Positions 58,185 through 64,000 of a DNA stretch of 64,000 nt are shown here, in pieces. The position numbers and the translations under genes are program-made. Each line of letters opens with the position of its first letter. Position 1 is the stretch's first letter. The notes under the pieces are model-generated. The model saw nothing but the letters and a program-made list of their open reading frames with translations. It did no database searches and was not told the origin of the DNA. The stretch is from an uncultured Eubacteriales bacterium (lineage in GTDB: Bacteria; Bacillota; Clostridia; Oscillospirales; CAG-272), in NCBI GenBank assembly GCA_934378145.1, contig CAKXXW010000003.1:50404-114403 (forward strand). The letters are read 5' to 3'.

Positions 58185-58979
58185 ATGCAAAAGCATCTGA
58201 AAACAATAGGTTCCGTCTGTCTCCTTCTCGCTTTGCTTTTGGTATTCGGCGGCTGCTCGTCCGAAAAAGCCGGAAGCCAAAGAACAAATGAAAGCAGTAG
58301 CGGTATCTCGTCAGAGCATTCCGACACGGCAAAGAAGGAGGATGAAGAAATGGAAAGCAAAACAGGCGCGCCGACGCTGATCTATCAGGGACAGGCAAGT
58401 ATCCGCATCGTTACGGCAGAAGGAAAGGTGATCTATATTGATCCTTACGCAGGCGATGATTACGATCTCGCGGCAGACCTGATTCTTGTGACTCATGCTC
58501 ACTTTGACCACAACGCAACCGATAAGATAAAAAACAGAAATCCGGATTGTCAGGTCATCACATGGAAAGAAGCCGTAGTTGACGGCGTGCATCAGACCTT
58601 TGAACTCGGCTATGTAACGGTCGAGGCGGTGGAAGCGGGTTTCAACCGTATGCACGATGTGAATGAATGCGCGGGCTATATACTGACATTCAGCAACGGA
58701 AAATCCGTTTATGTAACCGGCGATACTTCCACAACAAAGCAAATGCCCCGCTTGGCGGAGAAAGAAATCGACTATGCGTTCTTCTGCTGTGACGGCGTCT
58801 ACAACATGGGACCAAAAGAAGCCGCGGAATGCGCGGCTATGGTCGGTGCAAAGCATAACATCCCCTATCATAACACAACGAAAAACACGGGGGATATGTT
58901 CGACATGGAATCGGCTGAACGGTTTGACGCTCCGAACCGGCTGATCTTAGCGGTCGGAGAAGAGCTGACCATAGAATAA
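58185..58979 (+). CDS. Metallo-beta-lactamase-fold lipoprotein (UlaG-like)
   Basis: The 264-residue protein has a lipoprotein signal (lipobox LVFGGC, Cys at about residue 24) and a Ser/Glu-rich linker. An MBL-fold hydrolase domain follows, with IYIDPYAGDDYD, the zinc motif THAHFDHN (about residue 107) and VYVTGDTSTTKQMP. It resembles the UlaG-like/ L-ascorbate-6-phosphate lactonase branch (DUF of MBL_B type). The mature enzyme would act outside the membrane. GAGGAGAGG precedes the ATG; an earlier GTG is less likely. It begins 17 bases after the MATE gene, so it is probably in the same transcript. Confidence 0.85.
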   Translation: MQKHLKTIGSVCLLLALLLVFGGCSSEKAGSQRTNESSSGISSEHSDTAKKEDEEMESKTGAPTLIYQGQASIRIVTAEGKVIYIDPYAGDDYDLAADLILVTHAHFDHNATDKIKNRNPDCQVITWKEAVVDGVHQTFELGYVTVEAVEAGFNRMHDVNECAGYILTFSNGKSVYVTGDTSTTKQMPRLAEKEIDYAFFCCDGVYNMGPKEAAECAAMVGAKHNIPYHNTTKNTGDMFDMESAERFDAPNRLILAVGEELTIE

Positions 58980-59010
58980 AAAATATAAAATAAACTTGGA
59001 GGATACTGAT

Positions 59011-59865
59011 ATGAAACAGACTTATGTAACCTTGAATGACGGAAACAAAATCCCGCAGTTCGGCCTCGGCGTTTACCTGATCCGCGGTGACGAGCCGACC
59101 TATGAAGCCTGCCTTGCGGCTTTGAAAATGGGCTATCGCCACATTGACACGGCGCACGCTTATCAGAACGAGCGCGGCGTCGGCAAAGCCGTGAAGGAGT
59201 GCGGCGTTCCCCGTAATGAGATCTGGATCACGAGCAAGCTGTGGCCAAGCGAGTACGGCGAGGGCAAGACGATGGAAGGCATTGATAAGATGCTCAGCCG
59301 TCTTGGTACTTACTATATCGACCTGCTTCTGCTGCATCAGCAGTTTGGCGATTATCTCGGTGCGTGGCGCGATATGGAAAAGGCGGTCGCACAGGGCAAA
59401 GTCCGTTCTATCGGTCTTTCCAACTTTGAGTCGGAGCGCCTGGAAGAAGTATTGAGTGCCGCTAACATCAAGCCCGCGGTTTTGCAGGTGGAATGCCATC
59501 CGTACTATCAGCAGACCGCGCTCAAAGAGCGAATCGCGCCTTATGGCATGAAAATCGAATCGTGGTATCCGCTCGGACACGCCGATGAGGGACTCTTGAA
59601 TGAGCCGCTGTTTACACAGCTCGGTCAGAAGTATGGAAAGAGCAACGCGCAGATCATTTTGCGTTGGCACGTTCAGGAAGGCAATATCATCTTCCCGAAA
59701 ACGACGAATCCGCAGCACATGAAAGAAAACTTTGATATTTTCGATTTTGCGCTGACCGACGAAGAAATGACCAAGATCCGCAGTCTCGATAAAGGCGTGC
59801 GTTTCTTCAACATGACGCTTTCCGAGCAGGAAGCGCATCTTAGCCGGTTCGTTCCGGCAGACTAA
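59011..59865 (+). CDS. Cytosolic aldo-keto reductase (AKR5-like)
   Basis: The 284-residue barrel enzyme has VTLNDGNKIPQFGLGVY, HIDTAHAYQNERGVGKAV (Asp, Tyr), WITSKLWPSEYG (Lys) and DLLLLHQQF (His): the complete catalytic tetrad. The cofactor motif FPKTTNPQHMKEN keeps the Lys that binds the NADPH 2'-phosphate. There is no signal peptide. It fits the 2,5-diketo-D-gluconate reductase/prostaglandin-F synthase-like group. TTGGAGGA precedes the start. It is followed by two more aldo-keto reductases, one of them a lipoprotein. Confidence 0.92.
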   Translation: MKQTYVTLNDGNKIPQFGLGVYLIRGDEPTYEACLAALKMGYRHIDTAHAYQNERGVGKAVKECGVPRNEIWITSKLWPSEYGEGKTMEGIDKMLSRLGTYYIDLLLLHQQFGDYLGAWRDMEKAVAQGKVRSIGLSNFESERLEEVLSAANIKPAVLQVECHPYYQQTALKERIAPYGMKIESWYPLGHADEGLLNEPLFTQLGQKYGKSNAQIILRWHVQEGNIIFPKTTNPQHMKENFDIFDFALTDEEMTKIRSLDKGVRFFNMTLSEQEAHLSRFVPAD

Positions 59866-59875
59866 GGAGGTTTTT

Positions 59876-60889
59876 ATGAAAAAGTTTCTTTTACTCATTC
59901 TGTCCGTTTGTCTGGCGCTTTCTCTCATTGCTTGCGGAACACAAACCGGCGATAACGGCGAACAAACAAGCACCCCCGACACAAGTTCAAGCACACAGCC
60001 TGGTACAAACGGAACAGAAAGCACCGGCGGCGATGAGAACAAAAACACGGACACGCCTGAATTTGATCTTCAGAAAGGGACTGTAACCCTGAACAATGGA
60101 ATCGAAATGCCGATTCTCGGTATCGGAACGTTCAGACTCTCTAACGAACAGGCAGAGAATTCGGTTTTCTGGGCGCTGAAAGCGGGATTCCGCCTGATAG
60201 ATACTGCCAGAATTTATGGAAATGAAGAAGGCGTCGGCCGCGGAATGCGGCGTGCAATCGATGAAGGAATCGTTACAAGAGAAGAGATCTTTGTTACGAC
60301 CAAAATGTGGACAAGCGATTACGACAACGGCGATGCCGCTGTCAACGCCTCACTTGCAAGGCTGGGGCTGGATTATATCGACCTGATGATCCTGCACCAT
60401 TCACAGCCGAGCAATGACATCCAGGCATATCAGGCAATGGAAAAAGCTGTACAGGATGGTCGCCTCCGCTCAATCGGGCTTTCAAACTATTATGAACCGG
60501 AAGATTTTGATCGGCTGGTAAACGCAACGACGATCATGCCGGCTTTACTTCAAAATGAAACGCACCCTTATCATCAAAGCACCGAAATGAAGGCACATAT
60601 TGCACAATACGGAACCGTTATGGAATCGTGGTACCCACTTGGCGGCAGAGGTCATACACAAGAGCTGTTCGACGATCCGACCATTGCCGGAATCGCTGCC
60701 GCTCACAGCAAGAGCTCTGCGCAAATCATCCTTCGTTGGCATTTACAAGCAGGCAATATTGCCATTCCGGGATCAAGCAACGAGGATCACATCAAAGAAA
60801 ACTTTGATATTTTTGATTTTGAGCTGACCGATGAGGAAATGGCTCAGATCACCGCATTGGACAAAAACGAGAGAAATTCCAACTATTAA
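59876..60889 (+). CDS. Aldo-keto reductase lipoprotein (exported)
   Basis: The 337-residue protein has a signal peptide with a lipobox LIAC (Cys at residue 20) and a Thr/Ser/Gly/Glu-rich linker to about residue 65. A complete aldo-keto reductase domain follows: VTLNNGIEMPILGIGTF, LIDTARIYGNEEGVG, VTTKMW, IDLMILHHSQ. All four catalytic residues (Asp, Tyr, Lys, His) are kept. The cofactor motif reads IPGSSNEDHIKEN, with Gly in place of the usual Lys that contacts the NADPH 2'-phosphate. A reductase outside the membrane has no free NADPH supply, so the cofactor is a puzzle. AAGGAGG precedes the ATG. Confidence 0.85.
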   Translation: MKKFLLLILSVCLALSLIACGTQTGDNGEQTSTPDTSSSTQPGTNGTESTGGDENKNTDTPEFDLQKGTVTLNNGIEMPILGIGTFRLSNEQAENSVFWALKAGFRLIDTARIYGNEEGVGRGMRRAIDEGIVTREEIFVTTKMWTSDYDNGDAAVNASLARLGLDYIDLMILHHSQPSNDIQAYQAMEKAVQDGRLRSIGLSNYYEPEDFDRLVNATTIMPALLQNETHPYHQSTEMKAHIAQYGTVMESWYPLGGRGHTQELFDDPTIAGIAAAHSKSSAQIILRWHLQAGNIAIPGSSNEDHIKENFDIFDFELTDEEMAQITALDKNERNSNY

Positions 60890-60902
60890 GGAGGAAATCG
60901 GG

Positions 60903-61745
60903 ATGAATCATACGATTACATTAAACAACGGAGCCGAAATTCCGGTTTTGGGAATCGGAACTTATGCATTGAAGCCGCAGCAAGCGGAGAACTCCGTCTA
61001 TTGGGCTTTGAAGACAGGATACCGTCTTATTGATACAGCCCGTATTTACGGCAACGAGCAGGCTGTCGGAAGTGCTATCAGGCGCGCAATTTCAGAAGGA
61101 ATCGTGAAGCGGGAAGAATTGTTTGTAACCACAAAAATGTGGACGGCTGATTTCGATAACGGAGACGCAGCAGTCAACGCTTCACTTGCAAATCTTGGAT
61201 TGGATTACATCGACCTGATGATTCTGCACCATTCGCAGCCCAAAAATGACGTCAAGGCATATCATGCAATGGAAAAGGCTGTACAGGACGGTCGCCTCCG
61301 CTGCGTGGGAATCTCGAACTATTACTCGCCGGAGGATTTTGAACGGTTGGCAACTCAGGTTACGCTGAAGCCTGTTCTTTTGCAGAATGAAATTCATCCC
61401 TATCACCAGAACCGGGAGATGAAATCATACATCCAAAAATACGGCACGGTTCTGGAGTCATGGTATCCTTTGGGCGGACTTGATAATTCCATGTTCGGAA
61501 GCACAAAAAACAAAGAAACGCTGTTTTCCGATCCGGTCATTGCCGGCATTGCGGCGAAGAAAGGAAAATCTCCCGCGCAGATTCTGCTGCGTTGGAATTT
61601 GCAAAGCGGTTATATTGCAATCCCCGGCTCCAGTCGCGAGGATCACATTCGTGAGAACTTTGAGGTTCTCGGCTTTGAGCTGAACGCAGACGAGATGGCG
61701 AAAATCGATGCTCTGGAGCGCGATGAGCGTTTTTCAAATTATTAA
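60903..61745 (+). CDS. Cytosolic aldo-keto reductase, paralogue of the lipoprotein
   Basis: The 280-residue product is very similar to the catalytic domain of the upstream lipoprotein but has no signal peptide. It keeps LIDTARIYGNEQAVG, VTTKMW and IDLMILHHSQ, so the tetrad is intact, and carries the same IPGSSREDHIREN variant. The pair appears to come from a duplication in which one copy gained or lost a lipoprotein leader. AAGGAGG lies before the ATG at 60903. Spacing to the previous gene is 13 bases. Confidence 0.92.
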   Translation: MNHTITLNNGAEIPVLGIGTYALKPQQAENSVYWALKTGYRLIDTARIYGNEQAVGSAIRRAISEGIVKREELFVTTKMWTADFDNGDAAVNASLANLGLDYIDLMILHHSQPKNDVKAYHAMEKAVQDGRLRCVGISNYYSPEDFERLATQVTLKPVLLQNEIHPYHQNREMKSYIQKYGTVLESWYPLGGLDNSMFGSTKNKETLFSDPVIAGIAAKKGKSPAQILLRWNLQSGYIAIPGSSREDHIRENFEVLGFELNADEMAKIDALERDERFSNY

Positions 61746-61798
61746 AGTCAAAAATAACGGGTGAAAAGATCGACAAAATTCAACGGAGGAACTCTGTA

Positions 61799-62500
61799 AT
61801 GATAAAAAAACTAACCATGCTTATGCTTGGCGGGCTGATGATTCTTTCTATGGTTGCCTGCGGGAACACCGCAACCGATACCGAAACCGAGCATCAGGCA
61901 AATTCAAAAACGGCAGAAACAACTGCTTCAACTGAAAAAGCCGATGATGATATTCACTCCGAACAGCCGGAAGGAGGCAGTAAAATGCTTGTCGCATATT
62001 TTTCTCTCGCCGGAGAGCAATACGGCGTCGGCGTTATTGAAGAAGGCAACACAAGTATTATCGCGCACATGATCGCAGAGCAGACCGGCGCGGATCTGTT
62101 TGAAATAAAGGCGGTCAATCCCTATCCGACATCGCACAGTGAGCTTTTGGATGTATCCCGTAAGGAGATGTCCGATAAAGCCAGACCGGAGATTGCGGAT
62201 ACCGTCGATAACATGGACGAGTATGATACCGTTTTCATCGGGTATCCGAATTGGTGGGGCGATATGCCGATGATCGTCTATAACTTCCTTGAAAGCTACG
62301 ATCTGTCCGGCAAGACGATCGTTCCGTTCTGTACGCACGGCGGCAGCGGACTGTCCGGCACCGAGCGCACGATCAGGAATATCACGGGCGGCACGATGGC
62401 TGACGGATTTGCCATTGCCGGAACGACCGCACAGAATGACCGTGATACAGCCAAAAGCAAGGTGACGGAATGGCTGAGGGATGGTGGTTTTGTTGAATAA
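61799..62500 (+). CDS. Flavodoxin-fold lipoprotein
   Basis: The 233-residue protein has a signal peptide with the lipobox SMVAC (Cys at residue 21) and a Thr/Glu-rich linker to about residue 62. A flavodoxin_4-type domain follows: MLVAYFSLAGEQYGVGVIEEGNTS (as LVAYFSLAGEQ and EEGNTSIIAHMIAE, the FMN phosphate loop), FIGYPNWWGDMP and FCTHGGSGLSGTE. Flavodoxins carry electrons through FMN; this one would be anchored outside the membrane. GGAGG precedes the start. Its end overlaps the next gene by 20 bases. Confidence 0.88.
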   Translation: MIKKLTMLMLGGLMILSMVACGNTATDTETEHQANSKTAETTASTEKADDDIHSEQPEGGSKMLVAYFSLAGEQYGVGVIEEGNTSIIAHMIAEQTGADLFEIKAVNPYPTSHSELLDVSRKEMSDKARPEIADTVDNMDEYDTVFIGYPNWWGDMPMIVYNFLESYDLSGKTIVPFCTHGGSGLSGTERTIRNITGGTMADGFAIAGTTAQNDRDTAKSKVTEWLRDGGFVE

Positions 62501-63110
62501 CCGCCGCAGAAAACTTCTTGCCGCGTTGCTCGCTGTGGGGATGGCAACATCCCTCACAGCCTGCGGGACAGCCACATCGGACACGCCGACAAACTCCGAT
62601 TTGCCGGACAAAATTACATCTGCTGCGGAAAACGAGCAAACCGATACCGTCAGCGGCGCAGAAAATACATCGGAACCGGAGCAAACAGTCATGGACTTTT
62701 CAGCATTCACAAATGTTACAATAACGGGAACCGATATCTCTGCTTTGAGTGCCGACGAGCAGGCGGTTTTGTATCAGCAGGCGAGATACTGTCAGGCAAT
62801 GACCGAAGCGGATACAGACACGCTTTCGGAAATTGTGGCATCGGATAAGGTTTTTACACACATGAGCGGCAGACAGCAAAGCAAGGAAGAATATCTTGCG
62901 GATATTGCGGACGGCAGCCTGCGGTATTTCACGGTCGGAATTGAAAATCCAGTAATTGAGATAAACGGAAATTATGCTTCCGTAAAATACACATCGGTTC
63001 TGAATGCCAATGCCTACGGCGCAACCGGAACTTATCGCATTAACGGAACGCATTGGTTTGAAATGCAGGCAGGCGTATGGATCGCCTGCAATGCACCGAA
63101 ACGCCTATGA
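62481..63110 (+). CDS. NTF2-like (SnoaL/DUF4440-type) lipoprotein
   Basis: The 209-residue protein has a basic N-terminus, a hydrophobic core and the lipobox LTAC (Cys at about residue 28), then a Ser/Thr/Glu linker to about residue 75. The rest (about 80-209) has an NTF2-like cone fold pattern: ALSADEQAVLYQQARYCQAM, ASDKVFTHMSGRQQSKEEYLADI, and HWFEMQAGVWIACNA at the end. Such domains bind small molecules or are isomerases. The start is uncertain; the ATG at 62481 lies just after GAGGG, and a TTG four codons later is an alternative. It overlaps the flavodoxin end by 20 bases and the next gene by four (ATGA). Confidence 0.75.
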   Translation: MVVLLNNRRRKLLAALLAVGMATSLTACGTATSDTPTNSDLPDKITSAAENEQTDTVSGAENTSEPEQTVMDFSAFTNVTITGTDISALSADEQAVLYQQARYCQAMTEADTDTLSEIVASDKVFTHMSGRQQSKEEYLADIADGSLRYFTVGIENPVIEINGNYASVKYTSVLNANAYGATGTYRINGTHWFEMQAGVWIACNAPKRL

Positions 63111-63781
63111 AGAAGAAAATCCATATCATAATCGACTGCGGAATGGTGATCCTCTTGCCGCTTCTGATGGCTTATTCACTGATCGGAGAGGCTGCTCACG
63201 AATATCTGGGAATTGCAATGTTTCTGCTGTTTATTGCACACCATATTATGAATGCGGCATGGTGGCGAAATCTGTTCAGAGGAAAGTATTCCCCCGTCCG
63301 CATTGTGATGACGGTGACAAATTTGCTCTTGGTGATTATCATGGTCGCACTACCGGTCAGCGGAATTGTCATGTCACGCTATGCGTTTTCGTTCCTTCAA
63401 ATAACAGGCGGGGTCGGCACGGCGCGCACGGTCCATTTGCTCTCTTCCTATTGGGGATTTGTGCTGATGTCGTTTCATGCGGGCTTACACGGGCAAACGG
63501 TTGTGCAGGCAATCAGGAAAACACTTTTGCCGAAATCTTCAAAGTGTGCCGGCGCGGTTTTGACGCTGATGGCTGCCATGACAGCTGCCTGCGGAGTGTA
63601 CGCATTTATACGCAGACAATTGGCGGACTATCTGTTTTTGAAAGTGCCGTTCGTGTTCTTTAATTTCGATGAGCCGCGCATTTACTTTATGGTGGATTAT
63701 TTCACAATCATGCTTTTGTTTGCGTTTGCGGGATATTACTTGCTGAAACTGCTAAGAAGTAAACACAAAAATTCCAATTGA
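63107..63781 (+). CDS. DUF4405 membrane protein, cytochrome-b-like
   Basis: The 224-residue protein has five or six membrane helices. Histidines placed in helices, FIAHHIMNAAWW and MSFHAGLHGQTV, match the DUF4405 pattern, which is related to diheme cytochrome b subunits. It may bind heme and move electrons from the membrane to the lipoprotein redox partners encoded just upstream. The start codon overlaps the preceding stop (ATGA), so translation is coupled. No gene follows in the remaining 219 bases. Confidence 0.82.
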   Translation: MKKKIHIIIDCGMVILLPLLMAYSLIGEAAHEYLGIAMFLLFIAHHIMNAAWWRNLFRGKYSPVRIVMTVTNLLLVIIMVALPVSGIVMSRYAFSFLQITGGVGTARTVHLLSSYWGFVLMSFHAGLHGQTVVQAIRKTLLPKSSKCAGAVLTLMAAMTAACGVYAFIRRQLADYLFLKVPFVFFNFDEPRIYFMVDYFTIMLLFAFAGYYLLKLLRSKHKNSN

Positions 63782-64000
63782 AAAGAATCTGCATTGTGAT
63801 GGAAAGTGATATCTTGCTTTAAGTCACAACACAAAAAAATTTATGCACGGTCCTGTTTGTAAAAACAAAACAAGCATGCAACACGGTACTTATCGATTGC
63901 CTACCACGGGGTACAAGGGGTGCCCCCTTCAAGAGAATCCGGGTGTGAGCACCATGGAATGAGCACCCGAATTCAGTGCTTGCTAAGAATGAAAGACAGG
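63782..64000. other. Non-coding stretch at the right edge with short inverted repeats
   Basis: No gene with a ribosome site is seen. AAGGGG-TGC-CCCCTT (63915-63929) is a perfect short hairpin, and GAGCACC occurs twice between 63945 and 63980. The block resembles flanks of clostridial mobilizable elements, but this is a weak impression. Confidence 0.35.

Overview
The window comes from a Gram-positive Clostridia-type bacterium (Bacillota). It carries an mraZ-led division and cell-wall cluster, a MurE with the DNPR motif of meso-diaminopimelate ligases, a SpoIVB-type sporulation protease, a CIRCE-controlled groESL operon and an smc-ftsY housekeeping operon. Many promoters are near-consensus sigma-A sites with 16-18 base spacers. 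No rRNA and no CRISPR array were found. The first 53 kb looks like ordinary chromosome of fairly high GC. From about 53.7 kb the sequence reads as more AT-rich with different codon habits (judged by eye).

Layout. 0-4 kb: 5' part of a UPF0371/DUF1846 gene (minus strand), divergent from mreB-pepD. 4.1-9.2 kb: two tandem exported beta-repeat surface proteins with almost identical C-terminal tails (Cys-Gly motif, membrane helix, KRK). 9.4-23.1 kb: mraZ-rsmH-ftsL-like-PBP-murE-murF-mraY-ftsW-murG-ftsQ-ftsZ; murB, murC, murD and ftsA are absent from the run. 23.1-25.9 kb: nucleoside hydrolase and GH20 hexosaminidase. 25.9-32.1 kb (minus): clpC, two peptidoglycan-binding-repeat proteins (one with a SpoIID-like domain), a small beta-sandwich-like protein and spoIVB. 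32.3-32.5 kb: an HPr-like protein without the phosphorylated histidine. 32.7-39.95 kb: a small possible HTH protein, an MBOAT/AlgX-like pair that lacks the catalytic histidines, then aroC, chorismate mutase, an aroE-aroK fusion, aroQ and a ThrE-type exporter. 40-48.1 kb (minus): radical SAM protein-smc-ftsY-rdgB-yhbY-nadD-yqeK-rsfS. 48.2-49.5 kb: AGCS symporter. 49.6-51.7 kb: groES-groEL. 51.7-53.1 kb: SLH-domain protein. 53.3-53.7 kb: tRNA-Val(GAC) and a promoter/terminator-bounded structured RNA resembling 6S RNA.

The last 10 kb is accessory. It has a TnpV transposon protein, a LysR regulator divergent from a ferredoxin-type aldo-keto reductase and a MATE exporter, then a same-strand series: MBL-fold lipoprotein, cytosolic aldo-keto reductase, lipoprotein aldo-keto reductase, cytosolic aldo-keto reductase, flavodoxin lipoprotein, NTF2-like lipoprotein and a DUF4405 cytochrome-b-like membrane protein. 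Together these suggest an extracytoplasmic redox module, in which the membrane protein would feed electrons to a tethered flavodoxin and a tethered reductase. This is the most system-like unexplained set in the window. The degenerate acyltransferase pair, the shared C-terminal tail and the structured RNA are the next most interesting.
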